Assembly (NCBI GenBank): GCA_021790815.1
Contig: JAJYFT010000013.1
Coordinates: 1-32,605 of the forward strand
Reading direction: 5' to 3'
Length of the DNA stretch: 32,605 nucleotides
Origin: Actinomycetes bacterium
GTDB lineage: Bacteria; Actinomycetota; Acidimicrobiia; Acidimicrobiales; JABEUL01
Position numbers and translations under genes: made by a program. The stretch's first letter is position 1. Every line of letters starts with the position of its first letter. The notes below the pieces were generated by a model that searched no databases, was not told the DNA's origin, and saw only the letters and a list, made by a program, of their open reading frames with translations. This document shows positions 21,691-30,869 of the stretch, piece after piece.

Positions 21691-23595
21691 TTAAATTTTT
21701 TCAACCGAGTTCTGTTGATTTTCAAATTGGATTTTGTAAAGTTCGCTATAAATGCCGTTCTTTTTTAGGAGGTCCTCATGTGATCCGCTTTCAACTATCC
21801 GCCCGTCAACTACTACCAGTATGATGTCTGCTTCCCTTACGGTAGAAAGTCTATGTGCAATAACTACCGAAGTTCTTCCTGCTAGAGCACTCTTTAAAGC
21901 ACTTTGTACGAGATTTTCTGATTCAGAGTCAAGGTGAGCAGTTGCCTCATCAAGGACAACAACACTCGGTTCTTTTAGTAAAAGCCGTGCAATTGCAATT
22001 CGCTGTTTTTCTCCACCTGAGAGGCGGTATCCTCTGTCTCCGACCATAGTTTCTATGCCTTCTGGTAACGAATCTATCAAATCAAGGATCTGGGCTCTTT
22101 TTAGAGCATCTCTTAATTCGCCAAGTGTTGCATCAGGTTTAGCATAAAGAAGGTTAGATTTTATTGTTTCATGAAACAAATGTGAGTCTTGAGTAACTAC
22201 CCCCACGATTCTTGAGATTGAATTAAATGTTAGCTCCCTAATGTCAATGCCGTTAAAAGTTATTGAGCCTTCATTAACATCGTATAGTCTTGGAATTAAA
22301 TGTGAGATAGTTGTTTTTCCAGCTCCTGAAGGTCCAACAAGTGCCACGAGCTTACCCTTTGGAACGGTAAAAGTAACGTCGTGAAGAACGTCCTTAGGCT
22401 CAATGTTGTCTAAAATGGCTACTGACTCAAGTGAGGCTAATGACACCTGTTCTGCACTAGGGTATGAAAATGACACATGAGTAAGTGTAATTTCGATATC
22501 GGTGTCGTGTAACTCAGTTGCGTCTTCACTTTCCTTTATCATTGGTTCCAAGTCGAGAACCTCAAATACTCTCTCAAAGGAAACTAAAGATGTCATAATG
22601 TCTACTTGTACGTTTGATAGAGCAGTAAGCGGACCGTACAGTCTATTTAGGTATGCTGTTAAGGCAACGACAGTTCCCACAGAAAGTCCGCCATTGACTG
22701 CAAGAATCCCACCCCATCCATAAACCAGTGCGGTAGCAAGTGACGCAGTTAAAGTCAGTGCAACAAAGAAGAATCTGCCATACATTGCTTGAGATACACC
22801 TATATCTCTGACTCTTCCAGCCTTATCTCGAAAACCGTCTAATTCTTGCTTGGGCCTGCCGTAGAGTTTGACTAGAAGAGCACCCAAAACATTGAATCTC
22901 TCAATCATTATGGAATTCATTTGTGCGTTTAAAGCGTATCCTTCACGTGCTAATGATCCTAATTTCCTGCCGACCCGCCTAGTTGGGATTATAAAAACTG
23001 GAAGAATTGCAAGTGAAACTAGTGTAATTTGCCAGGATAAAATTAGCATGGTGATGATTACTAGCGTTACGCTAATGACATTAGATACGACTGAAGATAG
23101 CGTGTCAGTAAAAGCTTGTTGGGCTCCGAGTACATCGTTGTCTAGCCTTGTGACTAACGCACCAGTCTGGGTTCGGGTAAAGAACGCGACTGGCATACGT
23201 TGAATGTGAGAAAAAACAAGGCTTCTCATATTAAAAATTAGACCCTCTCCAACGGTTGCAGAAACGAATCTCTGTATAATTGATAAAAATGCGTCTAAAA
23301 GAGCCAAAAGTGCTATCACGATGGCAAATGTCACAATCAAATGCTTATTCTTGAGAATTATTCCATTATTTATTATCTCTCGATAGATAAGAGGGTTTAC
23401 AACGCCAATGAATGCGTCTAAAATAATAAGAATTAAAAATCCAGATAAAATCCAGCGATATGGTCTTGCGAACCTCAGCATCCGTTTAAATGTACCCTTT
23501 TTTACCTGGTGTTTTGTGACTGAGCTGTCCCGACGAAAGGACCTCACGGACACACCAAACGGTGATGATCCCATACCTGGGCGACCTGGTCCCAT
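21691..23595 (-). CDS. ABC exporter, fused transmembrane and ATPase half-transporter
   Basis: A 634-residue type IV ABC exporter (multidrug/lipid exporter type). A Gly/Pro-rich cytosolic start (MGPGRPGMGSS), six membrane spans (about 48-330) and a nucleotide-binding domain (about 368-630): Walker A GPSGAGKT (421-428), Q-loop VTQDSHLF, signature LSGGEKQ (525-531), Walker B VVVLDE (545-550) and switch H581. A linker insertion of about 20 residues (384-403) sits inside the N-terminal part of the ATPase domain. It may homodimerise; no second half is adjacent. ATG with strong AAGGAG 6 bases upstream. It diverges from the diguanylate cyclase gene with 69 bases between them. Confidence 0.95.
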   Translation of the reverse strand: MGPGRPGMGSSPFGVSVRSFRRDSSVTKHQVKKGTFKRMLRFARPYRWILSGFLILIILDAFIGVVNPLIYREIINNGIILKNKHLIVTFAIVIALLALLDAFLSIIQRFVSATVGEGLIFNMRSLVFSHIQRMPVAFFTRTQTGALVTRLDNDVLGAQQAFTDTLSSVVSNVISVTLVIITMLILSWQITLVSLAILPVFIIPTRRVGRKLGSLAREGYALNAQMNSIMIERFNVLGALLVKLYGRPKQELDGFRDKAGRVRDIGVSQAMYGRFFFVALTLTASLATALVYGWGGILAVNGGLSVGTVVALTAYLNRLYGPLTALSNVQVDIMTSLVSFERVFEVLDLEPMIKESEDATELHDTDIEITLTHVSFSYPSAEQVSLASLESVAILDNIEPKDVLHDVTFTVPKGKLVALVGPSGAGKTTISHLIPRLYDVNEGSITFNGIDIRELTFNSISRIVGVVTQDSHLFHETIKSNLLYAKPDATLGELRDALKRAQILDLIDSLPEGIETMVGDRGYRLSGGEKQRIAIARLLLKEPSVVVLDEATAHLDSESENLVQSALKSALAGRTSVVIAHRLSTVREADIILVVVDGRIVESGSHEDLLKKNGIYSELYKIQFENQQNSVEKI

Positions 23596-23664
23596 GTTCG
23601 ACTCCTTAACTAAAGTTATACCAAATTGTTATCAACCAGTTAAACTAGGAATAAGTTAAATAAG

Positions 23665-25131
23665 ATGCAAAAGCTGCGGATTCCAAAGAGTCCAAGTTCA
23701 CAACTTAGTAATTCTCAGCTTATATTGGGTGCGATTGTTGCAATTGTTGGTTTTTCCGTGATGATTCCTTCGACGATTGTGATGTATGTGGTACGCGCAG
23801 CACCAATAAAGTCTTCGTATTTAGAGGCATATTCTTTAATAATCCTTATTATAGTGGGAATATCTGTTGTCCAACTTCAATGGCTTCGCAAAGAAAAAGG
23901 TATGTTTGTTGGCCCGCGGGTCCTATTCTTACTTGCAAGCATTGCTACCGTTTCAACAGGGCTTATTCAAGTGGGAGCAGGTGGAAAACATCTAATTTTC
24001 CTTCCACTTCTGTTTTTGAATGTCCTCTATTTTTTTGTTGTAGGTAACGGTTTAATGCGTTTGGGAGGCCTGCTAGTTGCAGTTTTAGTCTTGATGGCAA
24101 GCGTTTATGCATCTGGTGTACGAGGATCTCTTTACGTTGCAATCGTTACCATTGCAATTTTTTCATTGGGACTCAGCGAGGCAATGATATTGCCTATTTG
24201 GGCAAATCAAACGAGAAATCTAAAACTAACTTTTCTTCAGAGAAGGTTTGTTGAACTTGGTTCTGAGATGCAAACTATAGAAGATGCTTTAGAACGGGCA
24301 CTTCCACTAATTGCAGGAATATTACCGGTGAGACGATGTGTGGCGGTATCTATTGATGAGGTAGGTGATATTGACAAGGTATTAGCTGCATGGCCTGAAA
24401 GAGAACCGGGAGATCTAGCTCTTGGAGGCACATTTGAAGCAATTAATGCAAGAACTTATGAAACTGTAATCGTTTCTGGAGATAAGTGTTATCTCCCTGG
24501 AGGTTATGTTGGAACTGGCACAGCGGTAATTATTCTGGAATTTAGTCATATTTCTTGGTTGTCAAGGTTCAATTTGGAAGACTCAATAAAATCGCTAGTT
24601 CCCTCCTTTCTTGGTTTGAGTGCGAGGATTACCCATTTTGCGCTTCTAGAGTATCAAAGTTCCACAGATCCTCTCACGGGGATACCTAATAGAAGGGTAC
24701 TATTTGACAGACTCTATTTTGAACTCGAACGCTCAAAAAGATCAGGAAAACCGGTTAGTGTTGCCATGATTGACCTTGACCACTTTAAGTCGTACAACGA
24801 TGAATTTGGTCACGTGCAAGGAGACCGAGCCCTTGTTTCAGTTACACATATATGGAGCCAAAGAATACGTGGTCAAGACTTAATTGCGCGATTTGGAGGT
24901 GAGGAATTCTGTCTACTAATGCCAGAGACAGATGCTGATGGAGCAAAGAGAATTCTAACGGAACTGAAGGGGTTAGTTTCTGAAGTTCCTACCCTCAAAC
25001 CAGTCACTGCTTCGTCTGGTATTGCGATGTGGAACAGTTTTGAGGATCCGACCACGCTTCTTGAAAGAGCAGATCGAGCTCTTTATGTTGCTAAGCGTAA
25101 AGGTAGAAACCGAGTTGAGGTAGCTTGGTAA
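23665..25131 (+). CDS. Membrane-bound diguanylate cyclase (GGDEF)
   Basis: A 488-residue protein that should make c-di-GMP from two GTP. About six membrane spans in residues 15-180, a GAF-like or coiled region (about 190-325), then the GGDEF domain (about 330-488): start DPLTGIPNRR, metal and substrate motif DLDHFKSYNDEFGHVQGD (370-387), and active-site GGEEF (411-415), a functional variant. The inhibitory I-site RGQD (402-405) is placed exactly five residues before GGEEF, so product inhibition is expected. No EAL or HD-GYP domain is attached. The membrane part is the presumed sensor. The start ATG has only a weak upstream purine run. The BldD-like protein in this window is a possible receptor of its product. 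Confidence 0.93.
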   Translation: MQKLRIPKSPSSQLSNSQLILGAIVAIVGFSVMIPSTIVMYVVRAAPIKSSYLEAYSLIILIIVGISVVQLQWLRKEKGMFVGPRVLFLLASIATVSTGLIQVGAGGKHLIFLPLLFLNVLYFFVVGNGLMRLGGLLVAVLVLMASVYASGVRGSLYVAIVTIAIFSLGLSEAMILPIWANQTRNLKLTFLQRRFVELGSEMQTIEDALERALPLIAGILPVRRCVAVSIDEVGDIDKVLAAWPEREPGDLALGGTFEAINARTYETVIVSGDKCYLPGGYVGTGTAVIILEFSHISWLSRFNLEDSIKSLVPSFLGLSARITHFALLEYQSSTDPLTGIPNRRVLFDRLYFELERSKRSGKPVSVAMIDLDHFKSYNDEFGHVQGDRALVSVTHIWSQRIRGQDLIARFGGEEFCLLMPETDADGAKRILTELKGLVSEVPTLKPVTASSGIAMWNSFEDPTTLLERADRALYVAKRKGRNRVEVAW

Positions 25132-25212
25132 TCGCCAAAGAAAACACTTGAAAGTAGTCCGCTGCGAAGCTCGTTTATACTTGTCGTTGAGTTAACGCTA
25201 GTTTAGATATAT

Positions 25213-25641
25213 ATGGCTAACCAGAGTAAATGGACTACGACACGAGCCTTGTACGCTCATTTAACGTTACTTGTAGTTTTCCCAGGGTTCTTTGCGCTTG
25301 CTTACTGGCAGTTTCATCGTGCAATATCAGGTAACGAACTTAGCTGGGCATATACTTTTGAGTGGCCAATATTTGCTTTTTATGCAGTCTATCTTTGGTG
25401 GACAATCGTCAATGATGATCCTCATGTTGAGGTACGAATAGAGGAACGACCAATGGGTGCACCAGGTATTCCGAAAGTAATTAACGATTCAAGTGATAGA
25501 TGTGTATCTGAAGGCGACTCCATAGATGAAGCCCAATACGACGATTTGAATGTTGATGATAACGAAGAGGAAGAGGAACTTAAAAAGTATAATGAGTATC
25601 TCAAAAGTTTGAATGAAAGTGGTATGAAAAAGAGATGGTAG
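25213..25641 (+). CDS. Small two-span membrane protein of actinobacterial type
   Basis: A 142-residue protein with two membrane spans (about 13-33 and 45-65; the first contains LTLLVVFPGFFALAYWQFHRA, the second ends VYLWWTIVNDD) and an acidic cytosolic tail (about 95-142). I recognise the N-terminal pattern from conserved actinobacterial membrane proteins found next to DUF3817 genes, but no function is known. It overlaps the DUF3817 gene by 7 bases, so they are likely one unit. ATG at 25213 lacks a Shine-Dalgarno site; AT-rich sequence directly precedes it. Confidence 0.75.
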   Translation: MANQSKWTTTRALYAHLTLLVVFPGFFALAYWQFHRAISGNELSWAYTFEWPIFAFYAVYLWWTIVNDDPHVEVRIEERPMGAPGIPKVINDSSDRCVSEGDSIDEAQYDDLNVDDNEEEEELKKYNEYLKSLNESGMKKRW

Positions 25642-25970
25642 TGAAATTAGACTTAGTTCACGGACTTGAAGGTGCTCTTAACAGGTATAGAGTATTGGCG
25701 ATTATGGTTGGAGTTGGTCTACTTATTTTGACAGCGATAGGAATGCCACTTCAATACCTTGCTAATTCAAAGATTGTTGTGGAGATAGTTGGACCTATAC
25801 ATGGCTTCTTATACATAGTATATTTAGCTACGGGTTTTGATCTAGCAAGAAGAGGTAGGTGGACTCTGTTTCAACTCGCACAGGTTATACTCGCAGGGCT
25901 TGTTCCACTTCTTGCGTTCTATGTCGAACATAAGGTGACGCAAAGATATAAAGATGTTGAAAGTAAATGA
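25635..25970 (+). CDS. DUF3817 integral membrane protein
   Basis: A 111-residue protein with three membrane spans. The DUF3817 pattern is clear: RYRVLAIMVGVGLLILTAIGMPL, VVEIVGPIHGFLYIVYLATGFDLARR and LAGLVPLLAFYVEHK. The role is unknown in the family. It overlaps the preceding gene by 7 bases at its ATG; a GTG at 25641 is an alternative start. Confidence 0.9.
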   Translation: MVVKLDLVHGLEGALNRYRVLAIMVGVGLLILTAIGMPLQYLANSKIVVEIVGPIHGFLYIVYLATGFDLARRGRWTLFQLAQVILAGLVPLLAFYVEHKVTQRYKDVESK

Positions 25971-26034
25971 GCACACGTTAGTATTGTTAAGTACGTAATT
26001 AGAATCCAGTGCTTAAAGTAAAAAGAGTAAATAT

Positions 26035-26082
26035 ATGAGCATGAAGAAACATAAAAGTTGGCAATGTGTTACCAGGTCTTGA
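26035..26082 (+). CDS. Possible 15-residue leader peptide overlapping the DMT-transporter start
   Basis: ATG at 26035, 15 codons (basic, with Trp and Cys), stop TGA at 26080-26082, running across the transporter's GTG start (26066) in another frame. An AGAG lies upstream. It could couple translation to the transporter or be chance; evidence is thin. Confidence 0.25.
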   Translation: MSMKKHKSWQCVTRS

Positions 26083-26926
26083 TGTTCTTCTCGCCGTCTT
26101 AAGTGCCGCCTTTTATGGCATTGCTGCCGCTTTTCAACACATTGCAGCTGAAGAAGAGCCTCCTGAACATTCACTAAAGCTTTCCCTTTTAGTTAATTTA
26201 TTGAAACACCCCACTTGGTGGCTGGGCAACTTGTTTGATCTACTGGGCTTTCTATTTCAGTTCATAGCGCTTAGATTCGGCCCACTTTCACTTGTCGAAC
26301 CAGTTGCTGTTTCAAATCTTATTTTTGCTCTTGAAGTCGGATCGATACTAAAGAAAAGACGACCATCTCTAATGGATTTAAGTGCAGCAGGAATTACCAG
26401 CTTAGGAATTGGGCTTTTTATTTCGGCTGCTAAACCACAAGAAGGGAAGGGACTTGGGTCGTTTAAAGGTTGGTTGCTTGTTGGTGTCATTGTGACTCTG
26501 TTAGTTCTACTTTTTTCATTTTTGTCTAAGTCGAGAAGTTCCAATAAAAAGGCACTTCTACTTGCAGGTGCATCTGGAATGTTGTTGGGATTTATGGCAG
26601 CATCAATTGAACTTTCAGCAAAAGAGTTAACCAGAGGGTTTGTTCACGCTCTTTTGACACCCGCTCCGTACATGTTGATGGTTACTGGGCTATTAGGAAT
26701 TTTGCTTGTTCAAAGTGCATTTCAAGCTGGTGAACTCAGATTTTCGTTGCCACTCTTGACCGTTTTACAGCCATTTGTGGCGATACTGATAGGTATTTTC
26801 ATTATGGGTGAAAAAATAAGTATGAGGTCGATTGATCCGGCTTTAGAGCTAATTGGAATTGGAATTACAGTTGTTGGAGTGATAATACTAGGTCGAGGGA
26901 CTGAAAGTGTAGCAAAGTCGGAATAA
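26066..26926 (+). CDS. DMT-superfamily (EamA-like) transporter
   Basis: A 286-residue inner-membrane protein with about nine hydrophobic segments in the two-repeat arrangement of drug/metabolite transporters. N-terminal VLLAVLSAAFYGIAAAFQHIAA and the first-repeat FGPLSLVEPVAVSNLIFALEVG resemble actinobacterial EamA-like proteins; the second repeat ends LPLLTVLQPFVAILIGIFIMGE. The substrate is unknown. The start is GTG at 26066 with no ribosome site; the preceding ATG frame is a different, short one. Confidence 0.82.
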   Translation: MLPGLDVLLAVLSAAFYGIAAAFQHIAAEEEPPEHSLKLSLLVNLLKHPTWWLGNLFDLLGFLFQFIALRFGPLSLVEPVAVSNLIFALEVGSILKKRRPSLMDLSAAGITSLGIGLFISAAKPQEGKGLGSFKGWLLVGVIVTLLVLLFSFLSKSRSSNKKALLLAGASGMLLGFMAASIELSAKELTRGFVHALLTPAPYMLMVTGLLGILLVQSAFQAGELRFSLPLLTVLQPFVAILIGIFIMGEKISMRSIDPALELIGIGITVVGVIILGRGTESVAKSE

Positions 26927-26975
26927 AACGGGTAGTATTCGAAGTTAAGAAGAAATCGTTGGGCGGTTAAAAATT

Positions 26976-28067
26976 TTGGAAAGCTCCTTAAATACAAACT
27001 ACACTGAGGAAGAGCTTGAAATAGCTGTGTTGATACCTTGTAAAGACGAAGAACTTACTATTGCAAAAGTTGTAAAGGATTTTAAGTCGGTTCTTCCGCA
27101 AGCATCAATTTATGTCTACGATAACTGTTCTTCAGACAGTACGAAGGCAACCGCAATTCAAGCAGGTGCTATTGTTCGTTCTGAAAGAATGCCTGGGAAA
27201 GGGAATGTCGTACGTAGAATGTTTGCAGACATTGATGCCGATGTTTATATTCTTGTTGACGGCGACGATACCTACGATGTGAGTGTTGCTCCGAAGATGG
27301 TACAAGAAGTAATTAAAGGGTGTGACCTTGTAAATGGGGTTCGACAAGCAGTTGACGAAAAGGCATCATATAGGAAAGGACATCGATTTGGCAACCAGCT
27401 TCTCAGTGCACTAGTTCAAAAAGTTTTCGCTAGGAAAGTAAGCGATATGCTCTCTGGATACAAAGCCATGTCAAGAAGATTTGTAAAATCCATGCCTATA
27501 TTTTCCAAAGGCTTTGAAATTGAGACGGAAATTACTGTTCATGCAATGGAGCTTGAAACTACTATTGGAGAGATTGAAACTCAGTATCGTGAGCGTCCTG
27601 AAGGGTCTGAAAGCAAGTTAAATACGTTTGGAGATGGGGTCAGGATATTAAATGCCATTACTACTCTTGTAAGACAAGGAAAACCACTCTTGTTTTTTTC
27701 GGCTGTAGGATTCATATTTGCCTTAGTAGCGTTCATTCTTGCAGTACCGGTTGTAATAACCTTTTTGCAAACTCATAAGGTTCCGAGACTACCGACTGCT
27801 CTCTTGTCAACTGGTCTAATACTTTTATCGTCTCTTAGCTTTACAGTAGGCTTGATTCTCGACAATGTGACAAGGGCCAGAAAAGAAACGATAACTTTAA
27901 AATATCTAAGTGATCAAAGTATAGTTTCGAAGTTGCTACAAAGCCATCGTTCTCAAACACTCACAAAAGAGATTGAGCAAAAGCCAAGTGAGCCAGAGCC
28001 AACTGATTTAAAGCCAACTGAGTTGAAGTCAAGTAACCCGTTATCGGCGGAACGCATTATAGGCTAA
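26976..28067 (+). CDS. Family 2 glycosyltransferase with C-terminal membrane anchor
   Basis: A 363-residue GT-A enzyme. AVLIPCKDEELTI (17-29) begins the nucleotide-sugar domain; DGDDTYD (95-101) is the DXD-type metal site; SGYKAMSRRFVKSMP (160-174) and FEIETEITVHA (180-190) are acceptor/catalytic elements of the dolichyl-phosphate-glucose/mannose synthase-like subfamily. Two membrane spans follow (about 238-264 and 273-297). The Pro/Glu/Lys-rich tail is probably disordered. It likely makes a polyprenyl-phosphate sugar or modifies a lipid-linked glycan. The start is TTG at 26976 with a weak GGGCGG upstream. It converges with the propeller-like gene, overlapping by 4 bases at the stops. Confidence 0.88.
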   Translation: MESSLNTNYTEEELEIAVLIPCKDEELTIAKVVKDFKSVLPQASIYVYDNCSSDSTKATAIQAGAIVRSERMPGKGNVVRRMFADIDADVYILVDGDDTYDVSVAPKMVQEVIKGCDLVNGVRQAVDEKASYRKGHRFGNQLLSALVQKVFARKVSDMLSGYKAMSRRFVKSMPIFSKGFEIETEITVHAMELETTIGEIETQYRERPEGSESKLNTFGDGVRILNAITTLVRQGKPLLFFSAVGFIFALVAFILAVPVVITFLQTHKVPRLPTALLSTGLILLSSLSFTVGLILDNVTRARKETITLKYLSDQSIVSKLLQSHRSQTLTKEIEQKPSEPEPTDLKPTELKSSNPLSAERIIG

Positions 28068-29302
28068 ACAAATGCCACTCTCGTAATTGTCGAAAAAGAA
28101 ATGTAATAAAGGTCGTTATTAACGCCTGGACTTAAAAAAACTACTGATTGGAAGTTACTTTGCGAGCCAATTCTCTTAATTTCAGCTCCTGTGGTTATGT
28201 CTAAAATAACAATGTCTTCTTCATTTGTTTTAGTATTGAAATCACAAGTGACGAGAGCCCCATTCCCCCCAAATAAAACCATGTGAGAAGCGTGATTTTG
28301 TTCTCTGCTCCAAATTTCAGCAAGGTCGTTGTTGGTCCCTAGTTGAAATCCTTTTAAAATCCCGTTGCTGCTGTCAAACGCAACAACAATTTGTCTCGAA
28401 ATATCCCATAAAGGTGGATTCGCTACGATACTTTTTGCCTTATCTGAAAGTGGAGTTAAAGTTACTTCACTGCTTCTTAAATCGACTCTTACTAAATTAA
28501 TCGGAATTGTTGAGTTTCCTTTTCCGATAAAATTACCTGAGTAGTTCTCAGTGCCCTCACCACTATCCAAAAACCATGCAAAGTTTTCATTGACGACACA
28601 ATCCCAGCCATACTGTTGGGACTCCATGGTCCTGTAATTAAAGCGTCGCAAGCTTTCAGATTGAAATCTGTCTAAATATTGAATTTCAAAGAGCGAGTCC
28701 TCTCCAACAACGTATATCCTATTTTTGTAGGAAGAAATTCTTGCAATACTCTTTTCATCCAATGTTAAAGTATCCATGATTAATAGGTCATCTGGATCTA
28801 TAGCTAATAATTGGACTGATTGACATGGGTCTTCAGCTGTGTTTGGCAATCTTCCACCGAAGTCTTTAGTAATAATTGTGCCATCATCCAGTATGATAAA
28901 CCCATTGTAGGGTCTATCTCGTGGAAGTTTTGAAGTTGCGACTATGTTTAACCCGTCATCTAGCTTATGAATGTGGTTGCCAAAAACAACGTAGATGAAT
29001 CCATTTCGATGGATACCAATGGAGCCTGGCCAGGTTTTCCCGCCGGGTAAATCCTCACTTCTTCCTAAAGGAACTAAAGTGAACGGGTCAAGTTTTTCTA
29101 CAAATGAAATTGCGTTGTCGCCTGCTGTGTGGCGAAGAAGAAATAAAGAAGTATTGTCTTTAAATACCGCCATAGTAGCTAATATAACGCTTCTGCTTGT
29201 TATAAAAGGCTCAAGAGTTGCGTCGAGACTTTTATTCACTACCTGACTTCGAGAAGAATCATGATCTTCACATGGCCAGAATGAATTAGAGTAGCCAGAC
29301 AC
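28064..29302 (-). CDS. Unrecognised propeller-like protein coupled to the sulfatase
   Basis: A 412-residue protein without signal peptide or membrane span. Repeating beta-rich units of about 45-55 residues, each with a strand-turn such as GSIGIHRNGFIYVVFGNHIHKLDDGL or NRIYVVGEDSLFEIQYLD, suggest a beta-propeller; the blade count is not resolved. I cannot assign a family. The start is GTG at 29302, overlapping the sulfatase stop by one base (TAGTG), so the two are translated together and a role with the sulfatase (substrate binding or a second step) is plausible but unproven. Confidence 0.72.
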   Translation of the reverse strand: MSGYSNSFWPCEDHDSSRSQVVNKSLDATLEPFITSRSVILATMAVFKDNTSLFLLRHTAGDNAISFVEKLDPFTLVPLGRSEDLPGGKTWPGSIGIHRNGFIYVVFGNHIHKLDDGLNIVATSKLPRDRPYNGFIILDDGTIITKDFGGRLPNTAEDPCQSVQLLAIDPDDLLIMDTLTLDEKSIARISSYKNRIYVVGEDSLFEIQYLDRFQSESLRRFNYRTMESQQYGWDCVVNENFAWFLDSGEGTENYSGNFIGKGNSTIPINLVRVDLRSSEVTLTPLSDKAKSIVANPPLWDISRQIVVAFDSSNGILKGFQLGTNNDLAEIWSREQNHASHMVLFGGNGALVTCDFNTKTNEEDIVILDITTGAEIKRIGSQSNFQSVVFLSPGVNNDLYYISFSTITRVAFV

Positions 29303-30849
29303 TAGACAGGTGCTACCATATCAAGCTTATCTTTTCTAGGCTCTGGCCACCTTTGTTTGAGCTGGGTTATGAGATCAGATTTAAGCCCTTTAAACGATGG
29401 ATCATCCCATAAATTAACTTGTTGCAGTGGGTCCTCGGTTAAACTGTACAATTCACCCTCTGTTCCATCATGATTTGTGCCTGGAAGATAAAGGGTAAGG
29501 ACAAAGTCTTTAGTACTTATGGTTCTGAGGTGAACATCTACGTTAAATATATAGCTATCCCATTCTGTCAAAACATCATTAAATTTCTGACTTTCTACTG
29601 GGTTCATAGGAAGTGGGTCGCCTTCCATCCATTCCTGTGTGCCGATGCCGGCAATTTTAGTAAAGGTAGCTGCTAAGTTAACAAGCCCTACAGGCTCATC
29701 TATAACAGCAGGCTGAACATGTTCCATTGGAGCGGGCCGCCAAATTAAGGGTAAGCGCATAAGAGCATCTACGTGGTAGGGACCTTTAAACATTAGCCCA
29801 AAGTCTCCTTGGAGGTCTCCATGGTCGGTTGTGAAAATTATGTCGACTTCGTCGTGCCAACCTTTGTCATCGATAGCCTTAAGAACTTTTCCTATAGCTT
29901 CATCAATCAATTGACATTCGACTGCGTTTAGTGCAACTACTTCTCTTAGCTGATCTGGAGTTAAGGTTGCAGGCACCCATTTAGGAGGAGATTCGAAGTT
30001 TGAAACTAGTGTTCCGTCATACCACATCTTCCAATGGCGAGGTTTTGCATCAAGTATTGATTCTCGTTTTGTTTTGTCTTCAACGTAGCCTTTAGGGAGA
30101 GGCACATCTCTCCAATTAATTGATTTAGCTGCCTCTTGAGGAGGGTCCCAAGGATGATGGGGGTCAGGAAAACTCATCCAGCAAAACCAGTCCTCCTCTT
30201 TTTGAAGAGAGTTCAACCAATCTATTGTTCGTTCGGCCACCCAATTTGTATGATAAAAATCTGGGTCTATCGGGTTAATTGCAACTTGTGGCGCACCATT
30301 CTCACCGCCTCCTTTTGCGGAAACATTAAGGCTTTCATCGAGAACCGTATAGAAGCCCGGTATCGCTTCAGGATGATTTTGAATTAGCCATTTGGAGTAG
30401 TGTGTACGTCCAATTGCGCCGTGTGTGGCAAGTTCTAAGTGTTCAAAGCCTCTGTGGGATCCAGATGGCGGAGTAGTCCCAATGTTAAAGATATAGTTCT
30501 CAATAAACTTTTCATCAAGGTTTAAATACGGCTCAAAGTGCGCTTTCCCAATTAGGGCAGTTCTGTATCCCGAATCTTTAAGTGTGCTAACAACAGATTT
30601 CGCGTCGATCGGCAGTGCAACACCGTTCATCCACACGCCGTGCGTAGTTGGATGTTGGCCGGTTAAGATTGTAGACCTAGAAGGCATACATACGACCGAC
30701 TGTGGTCGAGCACTTGTGTATCTAATTCCTTCTCGTGCAAGAGCGTCTATGACAGGTGTGGAACCAACTACTGCCCCATTAACACTAAGAGTGTCGAATC
30801 TTTGTTGGTCGGTTGTTATGAATAGTATTTTTCGCTTTTTATCTGACAA
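29302..30849 (-). CDS. Type I sulfatase (formylglycine-dependent)
   Basis: A 515-residue arylsulfatase-family enzyme. The formylglycine motif is C54-M-P-S-R58 (VVCMPSRSTILTGQ), where Cys is oxidised to formylglycine by FGE or an anaerobic enzyme. Metal ligands include D14 in FITTDQQ and D342-H343 in TTDHGD; K102 and H104 (GKAHF), H231/H232 (PDPHHPW) and K355 fit the sulfate-binding site. No signal peptide, so it acts in the cytosol on an imported sulfated or phosphonate/phosphate-like ester. The opening ITTDQQRFDTLSVNG resembles the choline-sulfatase and phosphonate monoester hydrolase branch. The start is TTG at 30847-30849 with a strong AAAGGAG 7 bases upstream. No FGE gene is in the window. 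Confidence 0.93.
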   Translation of the reverse strand: MSDKKRKILFITTDQQRFDTLSVNGAVVGSTPVIDALAREGIRYTSARPQSVVCMPSRSTILTGQHPTTHGVWMNGVALPIDAKSVVSTLKDSGYRTALIGKAHFEPYLNLDEKFIENYIFNIGTTPPSGSHRGFEHLELATHGAIGRTHYSKWLIQNHPEAIPGFYTVLDESLNVSAKGGGENGAPQVAINPIDPDFYHTNWVAERTIDWLNSLQKEEDWFCWMSFPDPHHPWDPPQEAAKSINWRDVPLPKGYVEDKTKRESILDAKPRHWKMWYDGTLVSNFESPPKWVPATLTPDQLREVVALNAVECQLIDEAIGKVLKAIDDKGWHDEVDIIFTTDHGDLQGDFGLMFKGPYHVDALMRLPLIWRPAPMEHVQPAVIDEPVGLVNLAATFTKIAGIGTQEWMEGDPLPMNPVESQKFNDVLTEWDSYIFNVDVHLRTISTKDFVLTLYLPGTNHDGTEGELYSLTEDPLQQVNLWDDPSFKGLKSDLITQLKQRWPEPRKDKLDMVAPV

Positions 30850-30869
30850 TGTTGTTCTCCTTTAAATCT

